Assembly: GCF_004345605.1 (NCBI RefSeq) | Contig: NZ_SLVY01000017.1 | Coordinates: forward strand, 102,607-166,606 | Length of the DNA stretch: 64,000 nt | Direction of reading: 5' to 3' | DNA from: Rhodococcus sp. SMB37 | GTDB lineage: Bacteria; Actinomycetota; Actinomycetes; Mycobacteriales; Mycobacteriaceae | Part shown: positions 8,992 to 16,299 of the stretch, in pieces | Layout of the letters: each line of letters begins with the position of its first letter | Position numbering within the stretch: the first letter of the stretch is position 1 | Notes under the pieces: generated by a model | What the model saw: the letters and a program-made list of their open reading frames with translations, nothing else | What the model was told of the DNA's origin: nothing | Databases searched by the model: none | Position numbers and translations under genes: made by a program

Positions 8992-10281
8992 ATGCGTACC
9001 TCACGCGTCTTTCTCGCCACCACGGCAGTCTCCCTCGCTCTGGCCGGCTGCAGCAGCACCGCCGACGGTGCTGCCATCGCCGAAGGCACCGCGACCGGAA
9101 CCAACAGCTCCACAGGAACATTCGACAGCACCGCACTCGACAGTGGCGACTACAACGTCGAACCACGCGACTTCATGGCCGAAGGCCAGTCGGCCGGGGA
9201 CTTCGGCCCCGCAGTCGAGGGTCAGCGCATGGCCGAGTTCGTGATCCACCCCTACGCCATCGACCCCACCCTCACGGACGGTGGCGGCATGGCAACGGGA
9301 GTCGGCGTCGGCGGAATCGGTAAGGTCCTGAGCGGTGGCGGTGCCGATGACGTGGCCAAATCATTCGGCGTCATCACCGGTTTCGGCAGCTTCAGCAGTA
9401 CACCCGACGACTCCCGCCAGCTCGGTGTCGCTGTGTGGCGCTTCCCCGACGCGGACAGTGCCGCCCAGGCCGCTGCCGCCCTGCACGACAATGCACTTGC
9501 CCCGGACGACGTCGGATTGGCCTCGGGCCCACAGACACCGACATCGATTCCGCAGCTGCCCGATACACTCGCGACGACCTATCACTGGGACGGCATCGAC
9601 ACCGCAAGCATGTCGACCTTCACCGCGCGGGGACCGCACGTCGTCTACACCTACACCTCCGCCGACGACAACGACGTCGAGTGGAACTCCGACACCACGA
9701 CGCGCGCCGTCGAAGCGCAACTTCCGCTGATCGAGCAGTTCCCGTTCTCACCGACCGACGAGATCGAGTCGCTCCCGGTGGATCTCGACAAGGTTCTCGC
9801 ACGCGCGGTCGGTTTCACCGAGAACGAGTACGCCAGGAATTCCGACACGGCCGTCTACGGACCGCTCGGGTGGCTGCACTTCGATTCGCATCCCGCCGAT
9901 ACCGCCGAACTCTTCGAAGCCACGGGAACCGATCGCATTGCTCTGGCCAATTCGACCGTCTACCGCACCAGCGGGCCCGAGTCCGCCCGGGAATTGCGCG
10001 ACGCGTTTCTCGAGCAGACCCTCGAAACATATCCCGATCTGGTCGATGAGCCTGCACCGCAGGATATTCCCGACACAGTCTGCAGGGCCGGTGACACCGC
10101 TCAGGGCAGGTTGATGGACTGCATGATGACATACGGTCCGTACGTCGCTCAGATCGTGGGACACCGGTCCGTCGGGAACACCGACCCCGATTCGGACACC
10201 CTGCGGACGGTGCCGCAGCGGGTGGCCGCCCAGTACAAGAAGTTCGTCCGGGCAGAGGAGATGGGGCTCGGCGAGAACTGA
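8992..10281 (+). CDS. Secreted lipoprotein, possibly DUF7373 family
   Basis: A 429-residue lipoprotein: the signal sequence ends in the lipobox LAGC (cysteine near residue 20), then a Ser/Thr/Gly-rich linker. The body begins around LDSGDYNVEPRDFMAEGQSA and contains EGQRMAEFVIHPYAIDP. I believe this resembles the DUF7373 lipoproteins of Rhodococcus and Nocardia, but this is from memory of the pattern. AAGGAG lies 12 bases before the ATG. It follows the membrane Hsp70-like gene by 63 bases on the same strand and would sit on the outer face of the membrane, where that protein's C-terminal domain lies. Function unknown. Confidence 0.82.
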   Translation: MRTSRVFLATTAVSLALAGCSSTADGAAIAEGTATGTNSSTGTFDSTALDSGDYNVEPRDFMAEGQSAGDFGPAVEGQRMAEFVIHPYAIDPTLTDGGGMATGVGVGGIGKVLSGGGADDVAKSFGVITGFGSFSSTPDDSRQLGVAVWRFPDADSAAQAAAALHDNALAPDDVGLASGPQTPTSIPQLPDTLATTYHWDGIDTASMSTFTARGPHVVYTYTSADDNDVEWNSDTTTRAVEAQLPLIEQFPFSPTDEIESLPVDLDKVLARAVGFTENEYARNSDTAVYGPLGWLHFDSHPADTAELFEATGTDRIALANSTVYRTSGPESARELRDAFLEQTLETYPDLVDEPAPQDIPDTVCRAGDTAQGRLMDCMMTYGPYVAQIVGHRSVGNTDPDSDTLRTVPQRVAAQYKKFVRAEEMGLGEN

Positions 10282-10307
10282 GCCGCAACCCGGCCCGGCA
10301 TCTCCCG

Positions 10308-11297
10308 TCAGTTGGTGGGAGGGCCGGGCATACCGCTCGGCGGTGTTCCTCCCGGGGGCATTCCACCGGGCGGCATTCCACCGGGCGGCATTCCACCCGG
10401 CATGTTTCCGCCCGTGGGCTCCGTGGTCGTATCGACACCGACAGCAAGAACGACGTGGTATCCGTTGGTGATGTCGCCGGTGACCGTGCCGAGTTGGCTC
10501 GCACCGCCGTCGTCGCCGAAGACGTTGTCGGTCTCGAGGGTGAGCGCCGCCAGATTGGCAACCGACGCCTCATAACCCGGTGTGGCGTAGACCGCTTCGC
10601 TCACGTCCTGCGGGAGAGCCACCTGAGAGGTGGCGATGGCATTGGTCGAGTCGGTGATGGATGCCTCGTCCGGGTACACCTCGAAGTGGATGTGGGGCCA
10701 CCGGCCGGGATAGGCCGCAGGGAAGATACTGGTGAACCGCACCTTTCCGTCAGCGTCCGCGATCTGCACGCCGCGCAGGTAGTTCTCCTCGGTGATGCCC
10801 TCCGAGTACAACGAGTAGCCGCCTTCGCGGTTGCAGTGCCACACGTACACCGCCGTCCCGACGAAGGGAACTCCTCCCGCCGCCAGGTCGGCGATGGACA
10901 ACTCGAGCGTCATCGGGATCCCCTCGGCCGTCGCGGATGCGTCACCGAAGCTCGAACGGATGTCACTGCGCACGATCCCGCTCTGTTCGAGCACGTCCGG
11001 GCCGTTGGATCCGTCACCCGGGTAGGGCCCGGCCGTCTCGTCGGGGATCTCCGTGAGGCCGGAGGCCGCAGCCGTCGTCGACGTCGCGGATGCGGTAGTG
11101 CCGCTGTTCCCGCCCCCGCACGCAGCCAGGCCCACCGTTGCGGCACCCAACCCGAAGAACGTGAGCATCTTGCGTCGGCTCAGCAAGGTACCGACGTCGA
11201 ACGCCAAGCCCTGGTCGACGATCTCGTCGTGTGGCCTGGGCAGGCTGCGCCCTTCGTATGTGTCCTGGTGGGTGTTCGAGGACTGTTTCCTCACCAT
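10308..11297 (-). CDS. Exported intradiol ring-cleavage dioxygenase-like lipoprotein
   Basis: A 329-residue protein. A twin-arginine-like signal (SRRKMLTFFGLGAAT) ends in the lipobox LAACG, so it is probably a Tat-exported lipoprotein. The body is an intradiol dioxygenase fold: AVYVWHCNREGGYSLYSEG, then FPAAYPGRWPHIHFEVYPD, which supply the two tyrosines and two histidines that bind ferric iron in this family. The C-terminus carries tandem GGMPP units encoded by a 15-base repeat. The ATG at 11297 follows AAGGAG by about six bases; the longer frame to 11534 overlaps the divergent SDR gene. Substrate unknown; enzymes of this family open catechol-type rings. Confidence 0.85.
   Translation of the reverse strand: MVRKQSSNTHQDTYEGRSLPRPHDEIVDQGLAFDVGTLLSRRKMLTFFGLGAATVGLAACGGGNSGTTASATSTTAAASGLTEIPDETAGPYPGDGSNGPDVLEQSGIVRSDIRSSFGDASATAEGIPMTLELSIADLAAGGVPFVGTAVYVWHCNREGGYSLYSEGITEENYLRGVQIADADGKVRFTSIFPAAYPGRWPHIHFEVYPDEASITDSTNAIATSQVALPQDVSEAVYATPGYEASVANLAALTLETDNVFGDDGGASQLGTVTGDITNGYHVVLAVGVDTTTEPTGGNMPGGMPPGGMPPGGMPPGGTPPSGMPGPPTN
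10345..10400 (-). repeat. 15-base tandem coding repeat (GGMPP)
   Basis: Near-identical 15-base units around GGCGGCATTCCACC repeat three to four times and encode a Met/Pro/Gly-rich tail on the dioxygenase-like lipoprotein. Confidence 0.8.
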
Positions 11298-11494
11298 GTC
11301 TCCTTCCCGTGCACCGACCGAGGGTCGCCGCAGATCACCACCCAGTCTGAGGCGGCACGCAGTGACTCCGCTGCGGTATTGCTGGGAGTTCGCTGTGAAT
11401 CGCGGCTTCTCGCTCAGCGGGAGTGCCCGGCCCTGAACACGGCGACTCCCCACAGAATCGCCGGACAGGCACATCAGATCCCAAGGAGCCCCGA

Positions 11495-12325
11495 ATGACC
11501 TCGATCGGCCACCCCGAATCCCACCGATTCGCAAACAAGGTCGTGTTCATCACCGGGGCAGCGCGCGGACAGGGTCGCGCCGAAGCAGTCCGGTTCGCGC
11601 AGGAAGGCGCCGACATCATCGCCGTCGACGCGTGCATCGAGTTCTCGTCGACCGCGTATGCCGGGGCCACGCGCGACGATCTCGACGAGACCGTCCGTCT
11701 GGTGGAGGCGACCGGGCGACGCATCGCCGCCACCGTCGCCGACGTGCGCGACTTCGATGCACTCTCGCAGGCTCTCGCAGCGGGGGTCGACGCATTCGGG
11801 CGGCTCGACGTCGTCATCGCCAACGCCGGCATCTGCTCGGGCGGGCTGTCGTGGGAGATCACCCTCGAACAGTGGAAAGAGACCGTCGATGTGAACCTGA
11901 CCGGTGTGTTCCACACTGCGAAGGCCGCAGTACCTCACCTGCTCGCGACGGGCGACGGCGGCTCGATCGTGTTCACCAGCTCGGTGTCGGGAATCAAGGG
12001 CACCCCGTTCACGGGGCACTACGCCGCGACGAAGCACGGAATCGTCGGTCTCGCGAAGACCATGGCCAACGAGCTTGGCGAGCATCGCATCCGGGTCAAC
12101 ACCGTTCATCCCGCCGGGGTCGAGACAGGTATGACCGTCTCGGATCTGCATCCGCTGATCGCGGAATACGGCTCCACGCTCGGCCCTATCTACATGAATT
12201 CGCTGCCATATCAGATTCTTCAGGCCGACGACGTCGCCTCGGTGGTTGCGTGGGTCTGCTCCGACGAGGCCAAGTACATCACCGGTGCGCAGGTGCCGAT
12301 CGATCTCGGCAACCTCATCCGCTGA
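11495..12325 (+). CDS. SDR-family oxidoreductase, probably mycofactocin-coupled
   Basis: A 276-residue short-chain dehydrogenase. The nucleotide-binding loop is VVFITGAARGQGRAEAVRFA and the catalytic tyrosine-lysine pair is in YAATKHG. The sequence GARGQGR.EAVR...EGADIIAVDAC and the insert after it are typical of mycofactocin-coupled SDRs, in which NAD(H) stays bound and electrons pass to mycofactocin; no mycofactocin biosynthesis genes lie in this window. The ATG at 11495 has AAGGAG upstream. It is divergent from the dioxygenase-like gene and converges on the thioesterase gene. Substrate, probably an alcohol, is unknown. Confidence 0.88.
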   Translation: MTSIGHPESHRFANKVVFITGAARGQGRAEAVRFAQEGADIIAVDACIEFSSTAYAGATRDDLDETVRLVEATGRRIAATVADVRDFDALSQALAAGVDAFGRLDVVIANAGICSGGLSWEITLEQWKETVDVNLTGVFHTAKAAVPHLLATGDGGSIVFTSSVSGIKGTPFTGHYAATKHGIVGLAKTMANELGEHRIRVNTVHPAGVETGMTVSDLHPLIAEYGSTLGPIYMNSLPYQILQADDVASVVAWVCSDEAKYITGAQVPIDLGNLIR

Positions 12326-12342
12326 ATCGGCTGAGCGGAAGC

Positions 12343-12774
12343 TCACGCAGGTAGCGGAATGTTCTGCAGTCGCAGCTGACCGCGAGCGAGAACCTTGTCG
12401 GTCTCGGTATCGCTGATGATCACCTGCCACAGTTGCTGTGTGCGGCCCTGCTGGATCGGCTCGGCGACCACCGCTGCGCGGCATCCCTTGCTGGACCGGA
12501 GGAAGTCGGTGGCGTTGTGCACACCGACGGCGAATTGACCGCGGTCGACGACTGCGGCGCTGGCTCCGATGCTGCCCGCGCTCTCCACGATCGTGGCGTA
12601 GACACCGCCGTGCACGACGCCCCACGGGGTGAGGTGGTCTTCGCCGAGTTCGACGTATCCGGACACTCGCGTCGGTGTCGCCTCCTCGACGACGAATCCG
12701 CTCGCGGCGACGAATCGGCTCGCAGCCGCGAGCGATGCGTCCGGTACCGCCGCAGTTCCGTTGGTGTCCGACAT
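12343..12774 (-). CDS. PaaI-family hotdog thioesterase
   Basis: A 143-residue single-domain hotdog protein of normal family length. The motif HLTPWGVVHGGVYATIVES is the typical thioesterase core that positions the acyl-CoA thioester. It probably hydrolyses an aromatic or short-chain acyl-CoA. It is divergent from the HxlR regulator with 91 bases between, so that regulator may control it. It converges on the SDR gene with 17 bases between stops. Confidence 0.88.
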   Translation of the reverse strand: MSDTNGTAAVPDASLAAASRFVAASGFVVEEATPTRVSGYVELGEDHLTPWGVVHGGVYATIVESAGSIGASAAVVDRGQFAVGVHNATDFLRSSKGCRAAVVAEPIQQGRTQQLWQVIISDTETDKVLARGQLRLQNIPLPA

Positions 12775-12865
12775 GGGTTCTCCTCACTCCACCGCTGGCT
12801 TCTCAAATCACAGTTAGCCAGGAGTAGAGCTGCCTGTCAAGGACACACTCAGCTAGGCTCGTCGT

Positions 12866-13330
12866 ATGCAGTGGCTCGACTACAGCACCGACAACTGCTC
12901 GGTTCAGCGAACGATGAACATCATCGGCGAGAAGTGGACGATGCTCGTCCTTCGCGAGGTCTTCAACGGCGTGCGGAGATTCGAGCAGATGCGCCGGCAC
13001 ACGGGCATCTCCGAACCGGTCCTGTCTGCGCGACTGCGCACTCTCGTCGACGCGGGCGTGCTCGACACCGTGCCCTACCAGGAGTCGGGACACCGGACCC
13101 GTCACGAATACCGGCTCACCGACAAGGGCCGGGATCTGTATCCGATCCTCATCGCGCTACTGCAGTGGGGCGACCGGTACTGCGCCGACCCGGAAGGGCC
13201 GGCCCTCACGGTGCGGCACCACGACTGTGGTGAGTCCATCGCGGCAGTCGTGCGCTGCGAGGCGGGCCATCGAGTCGAGCCGCGCGACGCGGACGTACTC
13301 CCCGGCCCCGGCGCGCAGCGAGCGGACTGA
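12866..13330 (+). CDS. HxlR-family transcriptional regulator
   Basis: A 154-residue winged-helix regulator. The family N-terminus (CSVQRTMNIIGEKWTMLVLR) is followed by FNGVRRFEQMRRHTGISEPV and the wing with EYRLTDKGRDLYP. The C-terminal 40 residues contain CGES and RCEAGH, a possible metal or redox site often seen in this group. TAGGCT lies six bases before the ATG, so the transcript is probably leaderless. It is divergent from the thioesterase gene, its likeliest target. Confidence 0.88.
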   Translation: MQWLDYSTDNCSVQRTMNIIGEKWTMLVLREVFNGVRRFEQMRRHTGISEPVLSARLRTLVDAGVLDTVPYQESGHRTRHEYRLTDKGRDLYPILIALLQWGDRYCADPEGPALTVRHHDCGESIAAVVRCEAGHRVEPRDADVLPGPGAQRAD

Positions 13331-13333
13331 CCG

Positions 13334-15505
13334 CTACTTCTCGTCGATCGGCCGAGCGCCCAGCACGTCCTTGAGCAATTCCATCGCCACTTCCTCGGGG
13401 TCGCGACGGGTCGACGGGTCTGCCGGCGTCGCGGCTTCGGCGAACATCTCGTCGACGTCCTCCTGCGAGATCGCCGACGGGTCCGGTGGCGGCGCATCGT
13501 AATTCGAATCCGGACCGGGGTCGTCGGGCAGATCTGGGCCGTCGGGCGGCGGAATGTCGTCGTACTCGGAACGCGACTGCGGCGCTGCACCCTCGCCGTT
13601 GCCGGGAGACGACGATGCATCCGGTGCGGGCGCCCGCTTGGCCTGGCTGGGCCGCGAGAACCGCGGCTGCCCGGTGGGGCGCGACTGTTTCGGTGCCGCA
13701 GCAGCTTTTGCCGATGCAGGTGCGGCAGACCCGTGGACACACGTGACCTCGAAATCGGCACCGAACAATTCGCGGAGCGCATCGGCGATCACGGTCGCGT
13801 TGCGCGGCTCGGCGAGTCGCTTGACCAGCGGCGCCGAATCGTGAACCAGGACAACCCGGGTGCCATCGACTTCGCGGACCGTGGCACCGGACAGCATGAC
13901 CTCCACGGTCTTGCTGCGGGCACGCACCTTGGCACGAACCTCGGACCACACCCCACGGATCCCGGCGGCGTCGGGCCCCGACGCCGCGGCAGGTTCCGGC
14001 TCGGGCTCGGGCTCAGGAGCCACCGGCTCGGGCTCGGGTGTCGGCTCAGGCTCCAGGGCCACCGGCTCAGGCTCGGGAGCCGGTTGCGGCACCGCAGGTG
14101 GAGGAGGCGGCGTCTCAGCACGCGGCTCGGGAGCCCGAACAGGCTCCGGCGCCGGCGGCTCGGATTCCGGGGACGGCGGGACGGCCGCCTCGCTCGGTGC
14201 CGGATCGGCTGCACGGCGCTGGGACGGACGCTGGAAACGCGCTGCCGGTTCGTCGGGCGCGATCGGAGCGGCGGCAGGTTCCGGCGCTGCCGGAGCCGGA
14301 GCCGAGGCGGAACTCGCTGCCGCCACCGCTACGCCGTTCGCGGCCTGGCCCGGGACGAATCCCTGCTCGAGCCGCTCCAGCCGCTGGAGTACCGCGGATT
14401 CCGCGTCGGATGCCGAGGGGAGCAGCATCCGAGCGCACATCACCTCGAGCAACAGGCGCGGTGCCGTCGCGCCGCGCATCTCGCCGAGCCCGGCATGGAT
14501 GATCTCCGCGTAGCGGGTGAGCGTGGCCGGGCCGAGCCGCGAGGCCTCGTCACGCATGCGCTCGAGCACATCGCCGGGAGCATCGACGAGTCCGCGGTCT
14601 GCGGCATCCGGCACGTTGCGCATGAGAATGAGGTCGCGGAGACGTTCCAGGAGGTCGATCGCGAAGCGACGCGGATCGTGTCCGGCGTCCATGACCTTCT
14701 CGATAGTGCCGAAGAGCGCGGCACCATCGCCGGCCGCCAGTGCGTCGACGGCTTCGTCGATCAGCGCGACATCGGTGACTCCGAGCAGCGACAGGGCGCG
14801 CGGATAGGTGACACCCTCGGGCCCCGCCCCCGCGAGGAGCTGGTCCATGACGGACAGCGAATCTCGGGGCGAACCGCCGCCGGCACGGATGACCAGCGGA
14901 TACACCGTGTCCTCGACCGGCACGTTCTCCTGGACACAGATCTTCTCGAGAAGACCTCGCATCGTGGCGGGAGGGAGCAACCGGAACGGGTAGTGATGCG
15001 TTCGCGACCGAATGGTGGGGAGCACCTTCTCCGGTTCGGTGGTCGCGAACACGAAGATCAGGTGTTCCGGTGGCTCCTCCACGATCTTGAGCAGGGCGTT
15101 GAATCCCTGCGTGGTGACCATGTGTGCCTCGTCGATGATGAAGATCCGGTACCGGGACTCGGCCGGTGCATAGAACGCTCGATCGCGTAGCTCGCGGGTG
15201 TCGTCGACGCCGCCGTGGCTGGCCGCGTCGAGTTCGGTGACGTCGAGGTTGCCTCCCCCGCCGGGGCCGAGCGACACGCACGATCGGCACTCCCCACACG
15301 GCGTCGAGGTGGGGCCCTGTTCACAGTTGAGCGACCGGGCGAGGATGCGCGCCGACGACGTCTTACCGCAGCCGCGCGGACCCGAGAACAGATATGCGTG
15401 GTTGATACGCCCCGTGTCGAGAGCCGTACTGAGGGGCGCGGTGACATGCTCCTGCCCCACCACCTCGGCGAAGGTCGCGGGTCGATACTTCCGGTACAGG
15501 GCCAC
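13334..15505 (-). CDS. dnaX: DNA polymerase III subunit gamma/tau
   Basis: A 723-residue clamp-loader ATPase that loads the beta clamp onto primed DNA and organises the replisome. It begins MALYRKYRPATFAEVVGQEH. The Walker A motif GPRGCGKTS lies near residue 45, four cysteines of the zinc module follow in NCEQGPTSTPCGECRSC, and the Walker B region is IFIIDEAHMV. Residues about 380-540 are a Pro/Glu/Ala-rich linker, then a C-terminal tau-like domain (VRAKVRARSKTVEVMLSGA). I saw no slippery heptamer for frameshift production of gamma. In M. tuberculosis it adjoins the aminotransferase Rv3722c; here about 7.5 kb separates them. The PadR gene is divergent. Confidence 0.97.
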   Translation of the reverse strand: MALYRKYRPATFAEVVGQEHVTAPLSTALDTGRINHAYLFSGPRGCGKTSSARILARSLNCEQGPTSTPCGECRSCVSLGPGGGGNLDVTELDAASHGGVDDTRELRDRAFYAPAESRYRIFIIDEAHMVTTQGFNALLKIVEEPPEHLIFVFATTEPEKVLPTIRSRTHHYPFRLLPPATMRGLLEKICVQENVPVEDTVYPLVIRAGGGSPRDSLSVMDQLLAGAGPEGVTYPRALSLLGVTDVALIDEAVDALAAGDGAALFGTIEKVMDAGHDPRRFAIDLLERLRDLILMRNVPDAADRGLVDAPGDVLERMRDEASRLGPATLTRYAEIIHAGLGEMRGATAPRLLLEVMCARMLLPSASDAESAVLQRLERLEQGFVPGQAANGVAVAAASSASAPAPAAPEPAAAPIAPDEPAARFQRPSQRRAADPAPSEAAVPPSPESEPPAPEPVRAPEPRAETPPPPPAVPQPAPEPEPVALEPEPTPEPEPVAPEPEPEPEPAAASGPDAAGIRGVWSEVRAKVRARSKTVEVMLSGATVREVDGTRVVLVHDSAPLVKRLAEPRNATVIADALRELFGADFEVTCVHGSAAPASAKAAAAPKQSRPTGQPRFSRPSQAKRAPAPDASSSPGNGEGAAPQSRSEYDDIPPPDGPDLPDDPGPDSNYDAPPPDPSAISQEDVDEMFAEAATPADPSTRRDPEEVAMELLKDVLGARPIDEK

Positions 15506-15553
15506 GCGCCGAGAGTACCGGCGCGCGCCGACAACATTCGAACGGCGCCTTTC

Positions 15554-15582
15554 TTGACAAACGATATATCGTGAAATATCGT
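15554..15582 (+). promoter_or_regulatory. PadR promoter with overlapping operator
   Basis: A TTGACA -35 box at 15554 is followed after 17 bases by TATCGT at 15577. The spacer holds the palindrome ACGATATATCGT (15561-15572), and ATATCGTGA is repeated at once. The overlap suggests autorepression by the PadR protein encoded 33 bases downstream. Confidence 0.7.
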
Positions 15583-15614
15583 GACTGCATCAACAACGAT
15601 AAGGAGTTCGCACC

Positions 15615-16292
15615 ATGCGAAACACACGACAGATGCGCGGCGGACGCCGCGCCCACGCCATCAATCAGTTCTTCACCGAGGGCCCGTTCCTGGGCGAAGA
15701 TCCCCGACGCGGGGGGCCGTTCCCGGGCGACGACCCGCGACGCAGCGGCGGTCCCTTCGGTGACGGCCCGCACAGCAGAGGTCACCGCGGTGGCCCCATG
15801 CATCGCGGCGGACGCCGAGGACGCGCACAGCGAGGCGATGTCCGCGCGGCCGTCCTGCAACTGCTCGCCGACGAACCCATGCACGGGTACCAGTTGATGC
15901 AGGCGATCGCCGACCGCACCGGCGGAGCCTGGAAACCCAGCCCCGGAGCGATCTACCCGACCATCTCGCAGCTCGAGGACGAAGGACTCGTCCGCGTCGA
16001 GAAGGACGCCGGACGCAAACTGGTGTCACTGACCGACGAGGGGCGCGCCCACCTCGACGATCCCGCCAACGAGCAGACCGATCCGTTCGCAGGGCATTCC
16101 GCCGACGGAAACAGCACCGACCTGCGGGGAGCACTCCGCGACCTGCAGACCGCAGCACGTGTGGTCGCCGTCAGCGGCACCGACGCCCAGATCACCGCGG
16201 CACACAAGGTACTCGCCGAGGCACGCAAGTCGCTGTACCTGCTGCTCGCCGAGGACACCGATCCGGCACCCGACGCGACCGATCAGATCTGA
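15615..16292 (+). CDS. PadR-family transcriptional regulator
   Basis: A 225-residue regulator. The first 75 residues are Arg/Gly/Pro-rich (GGPFPGDDPRRSGGPFGDG) and probably disordered. The winged helix starts at RGDVRAAVLQLLADEPMHGY and continues GGAWKPSPGAIYPTISQLED, the classic PadR recognition region. The last 100 residues form the helical dimerisation part. AAGGAG precedes the ATG. An AT-rich palindrome overlaps its promoter, so it probably represses itself. No transporter is adjacent, so its regulon is not obvious. Confidence 0.9.
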   Translation: MRNTRQMRGGRRAHAINQFFTEGPFLGEDPRRGGPFPGDDPRRSGGPFGDGPHSRGHRGGPMHRGGRRGRAQRGDVRAAVLQLLADEPMHGYQLMQAIADRTGGAWKPSPGAIYPTISQLEDEGLVRVEKDAGRKLVSLTDEGRAHLDDPANEQTDPFAGHSADGNSTDLRGALRDLQTAARVVAVSGTDAQITAAHKVLAEARKSLYLLLAEDTDPAPDATDQI

Positions 16293-16299
16293 CGGCCGG

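Noticed and set aside
13733..15190. 485-codon plus-strand frame opposite dnaX
   Set aside because: Antisense shadow of the proline-rich linker and ATPase region; no independent start signal or domain.
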